Shown here one piece after another: positions 27,469 through 36,753 of a DNA stretch of 64,000 bases (position 1 is the first letter of the stretch; each line of letters begins with the position of its first letter). A model generated the notes under the pieces. The model saw nothing but the letters and a program-made list of their open reading frames with translations, made no database searches and was not told where the DNA came from. The stretch comes from Paenibacillus dendritiformis. Its GTDB lineage: Bacteria; Bacillota; Bacilli; Paenibacillales; Paenibacillaceae. The DNA is taken from contig NZ_AP025344.1 in assembly GCF_021654795.1 (NCBI RefSeq), forward strand, positions 1,192,501 through 1,256,500, in the 5' to 3' direction. Made by a program: the position numbers and the translations under genes.

Positions 27469-28467
27469 ATGATTCAACTTGGAGCGAAGCGAACAGAACA
27501 GATAAATTACATCGGGATCACCGACTTCGACGTCGATTTATTGCATAGCAAGGAGAGCGAATTTCGCGCTGTCGTCGATGTATTGGTGGAGGAGCTCTAC
27601 GAACAAATTACGGCTCAGCCCGAGCTTCATCGCATCATTCTCCAACACAGCACGGTTGAACGGCTGAAGGAGACCCAGCGATGGTACTTTTTGTCCATGG
27701 CGTCGGGTGTAATTAATGAGCCATTCATTGAAAAACGGCTGCATATCGGAAAAATCCATTCCCGCATCGGATTGACGACGAATTGGTATTTGGGAACTTA
27801 TATCCTGTATCTCGATCTGGCGGCCGCGCATTTCCAGAGGATCATGCCGGAGGAATGGAAGCCGCTCATTCATTCGCTGAGCAAAATGTTCAATCTCGAC
27901 TCTCAGTTGGTTCTTGAGGCGTATGAAGGCGGCGAGAAAGGGAAAATTCAGGAGATGGTCGAGAAACAGAAGGACGTGCTGACGGTTGTCAGCGCAGCGA
28001 TTCAAGACTTGGCTGCTATGCTGGTTCAGTTGAGCGGCAGCAGCCAAGCGGTCTCGGCCGCAGCCGAACAGACGGCCGCTTTCCAAGAGCAGACGCATCA
28101 TAACGTCGAGTATTTGGCTCAGGAAGTCACGGCGATTCATCATATTGGAGCGGTGATGAGGGAGGTGGCCGATCAGACGCATTTGCTCGGACTGAACGCC
28201 GCCATCGAAGCGGCCAGGGCGGGAGACCATGGAAGGGGCTTCCAAGTGATCGCGGAAGAAGTGCGGAAGCTGGCCAGCCGCACGAAGGACTCGCTGAATA
28301 CGATCGAGGACAAGCTCGACCGCATTCAAGCCAGCTTGTCGGCTGTCCGGGATAATTCGGAGCAATCGTCCGCCCATGCGAGAACGCAGGCGGCCTCTTC
28401 CCGGGAACTGGCGTCTTTGGTGAAAATGATTGAAAAGGTGACAGCGCAGTTGAAAAGCTTACAATAA
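27469..28467 (+). CDS. Globin-coupled, soluble methyl-accepting sensor (HemAT-like)
   Basis: 332 residues with no membrane segment. Residues about 15-165 are a protoglobin domain; His97 in [16 protein letters not shown] is at the place of the proximal haem ligand of Bacillus HemAT. Residues about 175-332 are a short MCP signalling domain with the hairpin tip [27 protein letters not shown]. It should bind haem and signal oxygen to CheA or a similar partner. The signalling part is shorter than in HemAT (432 residues total). It is not in a chemotaxis operon. The ATG at 27469 has only weak AAGG sites upstream. Confidence 0.9.
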   Translation: MIQLGAKRTEQINYIGITDFDVDLLHSKESEFRAVVDVLVEELYEQITAQPELHRIILQHSTVERLKETQRWYFLSMASGVINEPFIEKRLHIGKIHSRIGLTTNWYLGTYILYLDLAAAHFQRIMPEEWKPLIHSLSKMFNLDSQLVLEAYEGGEKGKIQEMVEKQKDVLTVVSAAIQDLAAMLVQLSGSSQAVSAAAEQTAAFQEQTHHNVEYLAQEVTAIHHIGAVMREVADQTHLLGLNAAIEAARAGDHGRGFQVIAEEVRKLASRTKDSLNTIEDKLDRIQASLSAVRDNSEQSSAHARTQAASSRELASLVKMIEKVTAQLKSLQ

Positions 28468-28622
28468 ATCGGTACTGCTGATTTCTTATCGGCATAGTCA
28501 GCACCGCTTCCTTCTTCGAGGTCGTCATGAGGGTGTCCTTCTTTTTTGGATGCTGGCCGCATAGACTGGGATCGTACAGGCCAACCATGATATCCGAGGC
28601 CGGAAAGGGGGAGCGGAGAGGT

Positions 28623-29591
28623 ATGGCCAGATGGCGTTCCCGCGGATTCCGAGCGGCACGATGGCGTCTGCCGCGCATCTCGATTCAACCGCGCAAGCCT
28701 TCGGGATGGCGTCCCCGCAGAGTCTGGGGCGGAAGCCTGCGCAGCAAGGCCCCTCAAGGCCCGGCCTGGCAAGGGGGGAAGCCGTCCAAGCCGCGCCGCA
28801 AGCGCAAATATGTGTTCATTGCGCTCTTGATTATGACGCTGCTGACGGCACAGCTCTTCGTGTATGTAGATAAGCATGTGCGCGGGCCGCTCATGCATCT
28901 CGCCAAAATCCGGGTGAAGCAAATCGCGACGCAAGCGATTAACAGAGCGATTACCGATCAGGTGATGCGGGGCCGGGAGCTGGATAAGCTGATCGAATGG
29001 AAGACGGATTCACGCGGCAAAGTAACGAGCTTCGTCTTGAATTATAACGAACATATGCGGATAACGTCCGAGACGGTCGATATCGTGCAGCGGACGCTGC
29101 AGCAGGTCAAGGAATTGAAGGAGCATATTCCGCTCGGGCAAGCATTGGGAAGCCCGCTCATCGCCTCCTTCGGTCCAAGAGTCCCTTTCCGGATGGAACC
29201 GCAGGGCGCAGCGAAGGTCGAGTTAAGCACACGGCCGATGGATGTCGGCATCAATATGGTGCTGGTGGAGGTGTATATCAAAGTCATCGAGGAAGTGGCC
29301 ATTGTCATCCCGTTCGATCTGGAGCCAGAAGTGGTGGAGACGGAAATTCCGGTCTCCTATCTGCTCGTCGTCGGCGATGTGCCCATGTATTATTACGACG
29401 GCAAGGGGCAGCCCGTCGGCAACAACCGGGACAAAGCGCCCGCTCTCTCCTTGCCGGTGCTGCCGCAAGCCGGAGCCGTCAACTCCACGGACCACGACAA
29501 CCCTAGCGTGCCGGCGCAAACTGAGACGGTTCCGCCGCCAGGCGAACCACCCGGCGGAACGGAGCCGCCGCCATCTGCGGCGCAGCCGTAA
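28623..29591 (+). CDS. yunB: Sporulation protein YunB
   Basis: 322 residues. A basic N-terminus rich in Arg/Pro (about 1-65), a single transmembrane segment (about 66-84, YVFIALLIMTLLTAQLF), and the YunB domain with the pattern LAKIRVKQIATQAINRAI and LSTRPMDVGINMVLVEVYI. A Pro-rich tail follows. The family is SigE-dependent in Bacillus and supports proper sporulation; its biochemical role is unknown. The ATG at 28623 follows AGGGGGAG; the longer frame upstream lacks a site. It is convergent with the LytH-like gene, which is also a yunB neighbour in Bacillus. The N- and C-terminal extensions make it longer than the 254-residue Bacillus protein. Confidence 0.9.
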   Translation: MARWRSRGFRAARWRLPRISIQPRKPSGWRPRRVWGGSLRSKAPQGPAWQGGKPSKPRRKRKYVFIALLIMTLLTAQLFVYVDKHVRGPLMHLAKIRVKQIATQAINRAITDQVMRGRELDKLIEWKTDSRGKVTSFVLNYNEHMRITSETVDIVQRTLQQVKELKEHIPLGQALGSPLIASFGPRVPFRMEPQGAAKVELSTRPMDVGINMVLVEVYIKVIEEVAIVIPFDLEPEVVETEIPVSYLLVVGDVPMYYYDGKGQPVGNNRDKAPALSLPVLPQAGAVNSTDHDNPSVPAQTETVPPPGEPPGGTEPPPSAAQP

Positions 29592-29601
29592 AGAAGCATG
29601 C

Positions 29602-29630
29602 AGAACCGAGGCAGCCTGCCTCGGTTCTTG
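29602..29630 (+). terminator. yunB terminator
   Basis: 12-bp stem AGAACCGAGGCA-GCC-TGCCTCGGTTCT followed by TGCTG, 11 bases past the stop. The following 230 bases to the next terminator hold nothing I can identify. Confidence 0.75.
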
Positions 29631-29857
29631 CTGTGCAACGAGAGTGCGAGAGGAAGCCGCCGATTGCATCGGCTTGCTCTGAGCGAGCAGGCGGGAGGGA
29701 CGCTATGGCCAGTCTCTCCGTCGGTCAGGAAAAGGGCTTCAACGTAACAAGCGGGCGTACAATATACAGTTCTGGAACATTCTCTGGCTTGCATATACTT
29801 TCTGAATAAATGGGAGAGCGGTTAGAGGACTGAATAATAGGTGGGAGGCATAAAAAG

Positions 29858-29889
29858 AAAAAAGCGATCCTGCAGCGGAATCGCTTTTC
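29858..29889 (-). terminator. lytH terminator
   Basis: On the minus strand AAAAGCGAT(TCC)GCTGCA(GG)ATCGCTTTT followed by TTCTTTTTATG, about 50 bases past the peptidase stop. Confidence 0.85.
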
Positions 29890-29938
29890 TGAGGGGAGCG
29901 GATGGTTCGTCACCTAATTTGCGAGCTTCTAGGCCAAT

Positions 29939-31075
29939 TTAGCGCCGCTGCCTTGGCACGCTGTGAACCGGGTCTGCGGCGGAATTCTCCGGGGGAAGCG
30001 AAGAGGTACGGCGCCGCTCCTTCAGCCTGCGCAGGTCGGCCAGCTCCCATTGGCGCAGCAGCGGATACGGATCGTAGGCATACTCCACCAGCCCGCGATC
30101 CCGGTATATCCCGTAATGAAGATGCGCCGGAAATTTGCCGGAGGTGCCGGGCGGGCCGTAGCCGGAACTGCCGACCCAGCCGATCGTCTGTCCCGGGGTC
30201 ACGATGTCGCCGAGCTTTATGTTTTTGTGGTATCCGGACAAGTGAGCGTAGTAATGGTAATTGTTGTTGATGTCGCGGATGCCGATTCGCCAGCCGCCAT
30301 AGCGGTTCCATCCCTTGACCTCGATGATGCCGTAGCAGGTGCTCCGCACGGGGACGCCGTAACCGGCAAAAATATCGGTTCCTTCGTGAATGCGGAACCC
30401 TCCGTAATGCCGCCCCATCCCCCAGGTGCTGCGGTAGGAATAATCGGCGGTCACGGGAAGCGGGAAGGCCGAGTCGAACAATTGAAGCCGATCGAAATGT
30501 TCATAGAGGCGGGCGAACTGCTTCACGCGCTGCACGGCGCGCGGGTTGGCGTAATAGTTCCACAAGCCGGTGCCGAAATCGTCATCGCTCAGGCCGTAGG
30601 AGCCGACCAGAGCCGCCACGCTGTACAGCAAGTCGGTGTCATTGTTCATATCGGCCCGTCCGTCTCCGGAGCCGTCGCGGCCCATCCCTTTGAACATCGA
30701 GATGGAGACCGGGTTCTCATCTTCCCAATCCGGATTCAGCATGCCGGCCCACTTCGGCGGATCGATAAATATCCCGGTCAGCCGATCGGGATGCTTGCGC
30801 TGCTTCGGCTTGGCTGTCGTCAATGTACGTTCATATTGATCGATTGCCGCCAGCCGGTACCAGGGAATGCCGGTCAAGGTGCCCATCTTCTCGTATAAAT
30901 CCCGCCGTTCTCTCCATATATTCACCTTGTCTTGGTTCAGCGCCGGGGCCGGTTCGGCCGCTGAAGATGCGATCGAATGGCGTTCATCCTTGTTGGCGTC
31001 CGGCCAAGCGTCCAACGGCGGGCAGATGGCGGCCCATAGCGCCAAGCCGGCCCATAATATGGCAGCTTGCTTCAT
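29939..31075 (-). CDS. lytH: M23-family peptidase, LytH/YunA-like
   Basis: 378 residues. Signal peptide in the first ~25 residues, a linker, a helical region with NNDTDLLYSVAALVGSYG, then a LytM/M23 domain (about 215-345). Zinc-binding motifs are HEGTDIFAGYG (HxxxD) and HLHYGIY (HxH). Bacillus LytH is an L-Ala-D-Glu endopeptidase that trims spore cortex peptidoglycan; gene neighbourhood with yunB supports the same role. AAGGAGG lies 10 bases before the ATG at 31075 and 4 bases before a GTG at 31081, so either may be used. The C-terminal 35 residues are Pro/Arg-rich and not part of the domain. Confidence 0.87.
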   Translation of the reverse strand: MKQAAILWAGLALWAAICPPLDAWPDANKDERHSIASSAAEPAPALNQDKVNIWRERRDLYEKMGTLTGIPWYRLAAIDQYERTLTTAKPKQRKHPDRLTGIFIDPPKWAGMLNPDWEDENPVSISMFKGMGRDGSGDGRADMNNDTDLLYSVAALVGSYGLSDDDFGTGLWNYYANPRAVQRVKQFARLYEHFDRLQLFDSAFPLPVTADYSYRSTWGMGRHYGGFRIHEGTDIFAGYGVPVRSTCYGIIEVKGWNRYGGWRIGIRDINNNYHYYAHLSGYHKNIKLGDIVTPGQTIGWVGSSGYGPPGTSGKFPAHLHYGIYRDRGLVEYAYDPYPLLRQWELADLRRLKERRRTSSLPPENSAADPVHSVPRQRR

Positions 31076-31245
31076 TCGCACTTTCCCTCCTTATGCCTGT
31101 CCGAAATGCAGATGTAATGTTAGAATGTGCACGAACGGGCTTTTTATCCGAACCTGGGACATGCAGGTATGGAATTTGGAGGGTTCATGGTATAATACTA
31201 AATTGAGGTCAAGTAAAGCGAACGGAGAAAGAAGGTAATGACTCG

Positions 31246-32142
31246 ATGAAAACAAAAGAGCAGAAACCAGACTGGATACGCATCAAACTGACCACAGGAG
31301 AAAATTATTCCGAAATCAAAGATATGATGCGCTCAAAAACGCTTCATACCGTATGCGAGGAAGCGCGCTGTCCTAACATTTACGAGTGCTGGGCCAACCG
31401 TACGGCGACGTTTATGATTTTGGGTGATATCTGTACACGTGCTTGCCGCTTCTGTGCGGTAAATACCGGCATGCCGACCGAGCTGGATCTGCAGGAGCCG
31501 GAACGTGTCGCGGAAGCGGCCGAGCGCATGGGCTTGCGCCATTGCGTCGTTACTTCCGTGGCGAGGGATGATCTGAACGACGGAGGCGCCTCCATCTTCG
31601 CGGAGACGATTCGGGCGATTCGACGGCGCATGCCATTTTGCAGCGTAGAAGTGCTTATTCCTGATTTTATGGGCAATTGGGACGCGCTGCGTGTCGTGAT
31701 GGACGCGAAGCCGGACATTTTGAATCATAATATCGAGACGGTGGAGCGGATGTCCGACCGGGTTCGGGCCAAGGCGAAATATTCCCGTTCCCTGGAGCTG
31801 CTGCGGCGGGCGAAGGAAATGCAGCCGGGGATTCCGACAAAGTCGAGCATTATGCTTGGCGTTGGCGAGGAATGGGACGAAATTTTGCAGGCCATGGATG
31901 ACTTGCGGGCGGCAGATTGCGATATTTTGACGTTGGGACAATATTTGCAGCCGTCGCCGAAGCATTTGGATGTCGCCAAATACTATCATCCGGATCAATT
32001 CGCCGAGCTGAAGCAGGAAGGGATGAAGCGCGGCTTCAGCCATGTCGAATCGGGACCGCTCGTTCGCAGCTCGTACCATGCGCATGAACAAGTGAAGTCG
32101 GCTCATCAGGCCATGTCCACGTCGCAAGCGACCGGCAGCTGA
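31246..32142 (+). CDS. lipA: Lipoyl synthase
   Basis: 298 residues. Radical-SAM enzyme that inserts two sulfur atoms into octanoyl groups on lipoate-dependent enzymes. The radical-SAM cluster CTRACRFC (Cys63, 67, 70) and the auxiliary cluster Cys37, Cys42 and Cys48 (CX4CX5C) are both complete. The C-terminal RSSYHA motif is present. An extended -10 TGGTATAAT lies at 31188-31196. Followed after 70 bases by yutD, matching the Bacillus yutB-yutD neighbourhood. Confidence 0.97.
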   Translation: MKTKEQKPDWIRIKLTTGENYSEIKDMMRSKTLHTVCEEARCPNIYECWANRTATFMILGDICTRACRFCAVNTGMPTELDLQEPERVAEAAERMGLRHCVVTSVARDDLNDGGASIFAETIRAIRRRMPFCSVEVLIPDFMGNWDALRVVMDAKPDILNHNIETVERMSDRVRAKAKYSRSLELLRRAKEMQPGIPTKSSIMLGVGEEWDEILQAMDDLRAADCDILTLGQYLQPSPKHLDVAKYYHPDQFAELKQEGMKRGFSHVESGPLVRSSYHAHEQVKSAHQAMSTSQATGS

Positions 32143-32211
32143 CAAGATCATTGCCGAAGCGGGCTGTGGCTCTGATGCAATCCGGGGTGGCGGGAAGGAG
32201 GAATAACAGGC

Positions 32212-32778
32212 ATGTTCCATATTAGCGGCCAGACATATGAAGTGATTCAGGAGCATAAGAACGCGTGGAATCCGGAGGCATTCCGCGACCGGTACAGCGA
32301 AGTGCTGGAACGGTATGATTATATCGTAGGCGACTGGGGATACAATCAGCTGCGGCTGAAAGGCTTCTTCCGGGATAACCATCCGAAGTCGACGAAGGAC
32401 ACGACTTCCTCCGGCATTGTTGATTATATTAACGAATACTGCAATTTCGGATGCGCTTATTTCATCGTGGAGAAGTTGAGCAGCAAAGATCCGCGCCACC
32501 GCCAATCCCAGGATAACGGGGATGAGGAGGAGACGCAGGGGGCCGCACCGGACAATAGGGAGGATGCCGCGGCGAAGCAAGGCATCTCGCTTCAGCCGAG
32601 AGTCCCGACCCCGGAATCCGATGCCGAGCCTCAGGCGAAGCCGGCGATGCAGGAGCGCAAGCCGCGTCCGCGCCATCGCCACAAGAACCGGGGCCATCAT
32701 TCCAATGATTCCAAGCGATCGGATATGGCAAAGGTATCTGCGAAGGAGGCGCGGCCTCCGAAGGATAACCGTTCCTGA
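32212..32778 (+). CDS. yutD: YutD-family protein with basic extension
   Basis: 188 residues. The first ~95 residues match YutD (ERYDYIVGDWGYNQLRLKGF, YINEYCNFGCAYFIVEKL). The remaining ~90 are a low-complexity, charged extension with KPRPRHRHKNRGHHSN, probably disordered. The family is of unknown function. GGAAGGAGG lies upstream of the ATG. Second gene of a probable lipA-yutD operon closed by a strong terminator. Confidence 0.88.
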   Translation: MFHISGQTYEVIQEHKNAWNPEAFRDRYSEVLERYDYIVGDWGYNQLRLKGFFRDNHPKSTKDTTSSGIVDYINEYCNFGCAYFIVEKLSSKDPRHRQSQDNGDEEETQGAAPDNREDAAAKQGISLQPRVPTPESDAEPQAKPAMQERKPRPRHRHKNRGHHSNDSKRSDMAKVSAKEARPPKDNRS

Positions 32779-32795
32779 TCGCGGCTATGAACACG

Positions 32796-32835
32796 AACAC
32801 CTCCCTTATCGCTATCATGCGATAAGGGAGGTGTT
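32796..32835. terminator. Bidirectional terminator between yutD and nadK
   Basis: 17-bp perfect stem AACACCTCCCTTATCGC/GCGATAAGGGAGGTGTT with a 6-base loop, serving the two converging genes. Confidence 0.93.
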
Positions 32836-32853
32836 GTTGTATATACCGATAAT

Positions 32854-33690
32854 CTAATTCACTGGGTAGCAGCCGTTCTCATCGTATCCGAGGAAGGCTT
32901 CACGGACGCGCTTCCAGAAGGGGAACGGCCGATAGCGGACGAAGGTGACCCGCTGATCCGCCACCCGGCAGCGAATCGAGCGCAGATGAGACAGGCGGAT
33001 ATTAATATGATCGATAGTCAGCAGCAGGTTCTGCCCTTGCCGGGGCCGGATATCGAAATGGTGATGCTTCGGCAGAATCAAGGATGAGCCGAGTGTCCGG
33101 TATACCCGGTTGTTAATCGATGCGATCTCCGCCAGTTGGATGGACGGGATGGAAGGATGAACCATAGCCCCGCCGAGACTCTTGTTGTAGGCGGTGCTCC
33201 CCGATGGCGTCGATACGCAGATTCCGTCTCCGCGGAACATTTCGAATAATTCATCATTGATGTCAATCTGGGCTACTAATGTAGTGTCCGTGCATTTGAG
33301 CGTAAATTCATTCAAGGCAATATAGGTCTTCTTCCCCGCATCCTCTCTGTCAAGCTCAAGCTCAATGAGCGGGTAGCGGACGATCCGGGGGTTGATCTGG
33401 TCCTTGGAACGGTTCTCCGCCATCATGTGGACGAGCAGTTCGATCTCATCCGGCTTCCAGTCGGCATAAAAGCCAAGATGCCCTGTATGAATCCCGACGA
33501 AGGCGGTATGGTCGATCCGGTTGATATAGCGGTGAAAGGCTTGCAGCATCGTGCCGTCCCCGCCGATGGACAGAACGATCTCCGGTTCTTCGTCATCCCG
33601 TGCCAGTCCACGCGCCTCAGCCAAACGATGAAACGTCTCCGTCAAAGAGACGGACAATTCGTCTCCCCGGTTCAATACTGCATATTTCAA
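32854..33690 (-). CDS. nadK: NAD kinase
   Basis: 278 residues. It phosphorylates NAD to NADP. Diagnostic motifs are GGDGT (about 43-47, with the catalytic Asp), LNEFT near 130 and STPSGSTAYNKSLGG near 158. It also carries the FPFWKRVREAFLG ending of the YjbN-type enzyme. The TTG at 33690 is chosen because AAGGAG lies 8 bases before it and the reading frame then starts MKYAVLN like YjbN. Together with the truncated haemoglobin and peptidase genes downstream it recalls the Bacillus yjb region. Confidence 0.95.
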   Translation of the reverse strand: MKYAVLNRGDELSVSLTETFHRLAEARGLARDDEEPEIVLSIGGDGTMLQAFHRYINRIDHTAFVGIHTGHLGFYADWKPDEIELLVHMMAENRSKDQINPRIVRYPLIELELDREDAGKKTYIALNEFTLKCTDTTLVAQIDINDELFEMFRGDGICVSTPSGSTAYNKSLGGAMVHPSIPSIQLAEIASINNRVYRTLGSSLILPKHHHFDIRPRQGQNLLLTIDHINIRLSHLRSIRCRVADQRVTFVRYRPFPFWKRVREAFLGYDENGCYPVN

Positions 33691-33796
33691 GGCGTTGACT
33701 CCTTTGTCGAACGGTTTTGTTGGAACATATCAACTCCATCTTATACGTTCCGCGGCCGGATTACAATCGTGTTTTCGACAAGAATCCCTCTAGCGG

Positions 33797-35035
33797 CTAT
33801 CTCCGAATCCGCTTCCAGGCCATGCATAAGAGGGAGGCGGCGAACAACAGGCCGCTTACCGTCAGCAGCGTCCATAAGCCGGCGCGCAAAGAATGCCAAG
33901 CGGTCTCCCAAGGGGTGCAGGCTTCGGTCCACACCTGCGCGGGGATCCAGATGGCCGCTTCCGCGGCGTAAGGCGACAGCAGCGGGAAGAGGAAGTAGGC
34001 CGCCGCCGCAGCCAACAGACTGTGGAGCGCCCGAGCTGCCAGAAAAGGCAGGTACCGCATATCGCATTCGTTCATGATGCTCGCGATCTGGGCGTGAACG
34101 GATAGTCCTGCCCAGGACAGGATCCAGGCTGCCGCAACCACTTGCGAGCGAAGTCCGGCCGTATCGGCTGCCCCGGCTCCTCTGGCGCCGAGGGTGACCT
34201 CGAACAAGCCTCCGGAGAAAGCCGGCGCAAGCGAAGGCGCCAAATGAAACCAAGCCAGAGTGGACTGCAGCAGGCGGTCAATGATATTCATGGCGCCGAT
34301 GCAGTCGAGCATTTCCATTAACACGGAGAAAAAGACGACGAGCCCGCCGACCACGGTCATGAGACGAAGCGAGGAGCCGACCGCATCCCGCAGCAGCGTT
34401 CCGAGGGAGCGTCCGTCCTGCAGCCTCGCCTGATGCATCGACCGGAACGCGCGCCGGAACAAGGGGCCCTGGAGCCCGCGAATGGCGCTTGGCGAAGGGG
34501 TCATCGGCGATGCCGATGCATGATAGCGCATCAGGATGCCGATGAGGAACCCGGCGCCATAATGGGCGACCGCGAGGATGAGGGCGAGGCCGGCATTGCC
34601 GAAAAAGCCGACGGATACGGCGCCGATCAGAAATATCGGGTCGGAGGTGGAGGTGAAGGCGACGAGCCGCTCTCCCTCCTCGCGGGTGATGAGCCGATCG
34701 GCCCGCAATCTCGTTGTCAGCTTCGCTCCGACAGGATAGCCGGACGCATAGCCCATGGCGACGACGAAGCCGCCGATGCCCGGCACGCGGAACAGCGGCC
34801 GCATGACCGGATCGAGCAGCGTACCGATAAAATGCACGATGCCGAAGCCGAGCAGCGCTTCAGAGATGATGAAAAAAGGGAGCAGGGAAGGAAACAGGAC
34901 ATCCCACCATATCGATAGCCCGCGAACCGCCGAACGGAGGGCGGCAGACGGATAAATGGCCATCAGGGCCGCAAAAGCGCTCAATCCTCCCGCGATGAGG
35001 AGCATGAGAAGGATGCGGCTTGTCCTGCGGTTCAT
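33797..35035 (-). CDS. ylbJ: Sporulation integral membrane protein YlbJ
   Basis: 412 residues with about eight to ten transmembrane segments and two nucleoside-recognition (Gate) domains; the motif LPFFIISEALLGFG and GYASGYPVGAKL are typical of YlbJ. Family knowledge: made in the mother cell under SigE and needed for spore cortex formation. The ATG at 35035 follows AAGGAG by 11 bases; a GTG at 35044 would touch that site. nadK begins 106 bases downstream. Confidence 0.9.
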   Translation of the reverse strand: MNRRTSRILLMLLIAGGLSAFAALMAIYPSAALRSAVRGLSIWWDVLFPSLLPFFIISEALLGFGIVHFIGTLLDPVMRPLFRVPGIGGFVVAMGYASGYPVGAKLTTRLRADRLITREEGERLVAFTSTSDPIFLIGAVSVGFFGNAGLALILAVAHYGAGFLIGILMRYHASASPMTPSPSAIRGLQGPLFRRAFRSMHQARLQDGRSLGTLLRDAVGSSLRLMTVVGGLVVFFSVLMEMLDCIGAMNIIDRLLQSTLAWFHLAPSLAPAFSGGLFEVTLGARGAGAADTAGLRSQVVAAAWILSWAGLSVHAQIASIMNECDMRYLPFLAARALHSLLAAAAAYFLFPLLSPYAAEAAIWIPAQVWTEACTPWETAWHSLRAGLWTLLTVSGLLFAASLLCMAWKRIRR

Positions 35036-35264
35036 ACAAAGCACTCTCCTTTCCTGTCACGCCGATCAGCACTCCATACTTTCAAGTTTATGAGAAGAAA
35101 GGGACAATCATGACAGGCGTGAAGCCGCACCGTACCTTCGTTCCGCAATATTCCTGTAATCAAAATGTAAAGAAAACGCTTGCATGTTTTCGTATTATTT
35201 TGAAAATAATTATGATAAAATACAAGTATAGAGAGATGGAACGCGTTCGTTAGGGGTGATACGG

Positions 35265-35357
35265 ATGAGCATTATCGCTGGCATCCTGGTTTGCGCTTTC
35301 GTCTATGTCATTCGAGAGTCGTTGATGGGACCACCGGAAGAAGACTGGGAAAGTTAA
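35265..35357 (+). CDS. Very small single-pass membrane peptide, 30 residues
   Basis: ATG at 35265 with AGGGGTGAT upstream; the product starts MSIIAGILVCAFVYVIRESL and ends in an acidic tail GPPEEDWES. One hydrophobic helix fits a membrane peptide. The gene is followed 15 bases later by a clean terminator, and AT-rich promoter-like sequence (TATGAT/TAAAAT around 35211-35221) precedes it. It therefore looks like a complete transcription unit. The 220 bases before it contain a cre-like box at 35170-35183. No function is known to me. Confidence 0.6.
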   Translation: MSIIAGILVCAFVYVIRESLMGPPEEDWES

Positions 35358-35371
35358 TCATTTTACGCAAG

Positions 35372-35397
35372 CGCTGAAGGTTTCAGCGTTTTTTTGT
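35372..35397 (+). terminator. Terminator of the 30-codon gene
   Basis: Stem CGCTGAA-GGT-TTCAGCG followed by seven T residues. Confidence 0.88.
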
Positions 35398-35550
35398 TTT
35401 TTCCCGGGAACGTGAAGCATCACATTGAAAAGGCCCCCTTTTTGTAATAAAGTGGGGGGGAGCAAGCAACCGCTCAAATTAACCGGAGGCCGAAATTGCA
35501 GCGCCGCATGAGACATGCTGCGTCCGGCCCCGTAAGACAGGAGCTGTGCA

Positions 35551-35955
35551 ATGGAACGAATGCAACGCTACAATACGATTTATGACGCGATTGGCGGGGC
35601 GGATGCGATTCGCCGCATCGTGGAATCTTTTTATCCTAGAGTCCAGGCTCACCCGCTGTTGGGGCCTTTGTTTCCCGAAGATATTTACCCGGTGATGGAA
35701 AAGCAGTTCATGTTTTTGTCGCAGTTCTTCGGCGGGCCCTCGTTATATTCCGATGCTTACGGCCACCCGATGATGCGGGCGCGGCATTTGCCGTTCCCGG
35801 TAACGCCTGCCCGTGCCGAGGCGTGGCTCGGCTGCATGCGCGAAGCGCTGACGGAGATCGGGTTGGAGCCGGAGCTTCGGGAGATGGTGATGACCCGGCT
35901 GTCCGGCCCGGCTCATCACTTCGTCAATACGCCGGATGATGAAGGGCAAGCGTAG
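35551..35955 (+). CDS. Truncated haemoglobin, group II (GlbO/YjbI-like)
   Basis: 134 residues. The short 2-over-2 globin fold shows YNTIYDAIGGADAIRRIVESFY, with the B10 Tyr in the FYPRV segment, and the proximal-His motif MMRARHLPFPVT. It binds haem and probably O2 or NO and supports defence or oxygen delivery. The ATG at 35551 follows AGGAG by 7 bases. The next gene starts 63 bases later on the same strand. Confidence 0.93.
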   Translation: MERMQRYNTIYDAIGGADAIRRIVESFYPRVQAHPLLGPLFPEDIYPVMEKQFMFLSQFFGGPSLYSDAYGHPMMRARHLPFPVTPARAEAWLGCMREALTEIGLEPELREMVMTRLSGPAHHFVNTPDDEGQA

Positions 35956-36018
35956 CGTGTTGCCCTGCCGGCCCGGAGCCGGCATCCCAGACAGAGAACG
36001 CATAAGGAGAGGAGAATT

Positions 36019-36732
36019 TTGGCAGAGATAGAACCGCTGTTTATAAGCAGAATGGAATGCCCGTTTTGCGCGGAATCATTCGAGATCTCGCGTGTACGTT
36101 CACGCTTCAAAAAGCCTTCCCAGATCGACAGTGATTTTTGTCCCCATTATGCAGAGGACCGGCTGAATCCGGATTATTATGTCGTCCGGGTATGTCCGAA
36201 CTGCGGCTGCGCGTCGACCGAGAACTCGATCAAGAACTGGAGTCCGGCCCAGCGCCAGGCGTTCCGGGAGCGTGTCGCTTCCCAATGGACGCGCAAAGAG
36301 TACGGAGGCGAACGGACGTGGGATCAGGCCATGGAGACGTACCAGTTGGCCTTGCTGACGGCGCAGATCATCGGCGAGCACAAGCGCGTCGTGGCCGGCC
36401 TGCTGCACCATATCGCCTGGCTGTTCCGCTATCGCGGGATGGAGGCGGAGGAACAGCGCTATTTGCGCTTCGCGTTGGAGGCTTATATATCGGTGTATGA
36501 GTATGAATGGCAGGATCAGAACGATGCGCGGCTCATGTATATGATTGGCGAACTGCACCGGCGGCTTGGCGAGTATAATGAGGCGGGCAAATACTTCACT
36601 CGCATTATCCAGGACAAGCGGATTATGGATGCCGCGATGATTCGGGCCGCGCGCGAACAGTGGCAGCAGATGCGCGAGGAGATGCAGGAAGCCGCGGAAG
36701 GGAAGGAACACCCGGAGAGGACGCCAATCTGA
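36019..36732 (+). CDS. DUF2225-type Zn-ribbon protein
   Basis: 237 residues. The N-terminus holds two Cys pairs, CPFC (about 14-17) and CPNCGC (about 59-64), typical of a zinc ribbon. The remainder is a TPR-like helical domain (LHHIAWLFRYRGMEAEEQRYLRFALEAY and a GEYNEAGKYF repeat). I recall this as the DUF2225 family common in Bacillales. Function unknown. It starts with TTG at 36019, behind GGAGAGGAG. Probably co-transcribed with the haemoglobin gene. Confidence 0.85.
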   Translation: MAEIEPLFISRMECPFCAESFEISRVRSRFKKPSQIDSDFCPHYAEDRLNPDYYVVRVCPNCGCASTENSIKNWSPAQRQAFRERVASQWTRKEYGGERTWDQAMETYQLALLTAQIIGEHKRVVAGLLHHIAWLFRYRGMEAEEQRYLRFALEAYISVYEYEWQDQNDARLMYMIGELHRRLGEYNEAGKYFTRIIQDKRIMDAAMIRAAREQWQQMREEMQEAAEGKEHPERTPI

Positions 36733-36753
36733 CGGAGGAGGGAGAACCGGAAG

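Noticed and set aside
27199..27472. 69- and 75-codon frames between ysgA and the globin sensor
   Set aside because: They overlap a hairpin with eight T residues that reads as a terminator and have no clear ribosome binding site.
35020..35253. 77-codon frame upstream of the 30-codon gene
   Set aside because: It begins inside the ylbJ ribosome binding region on the other strand and crosses the AT-rich control region.
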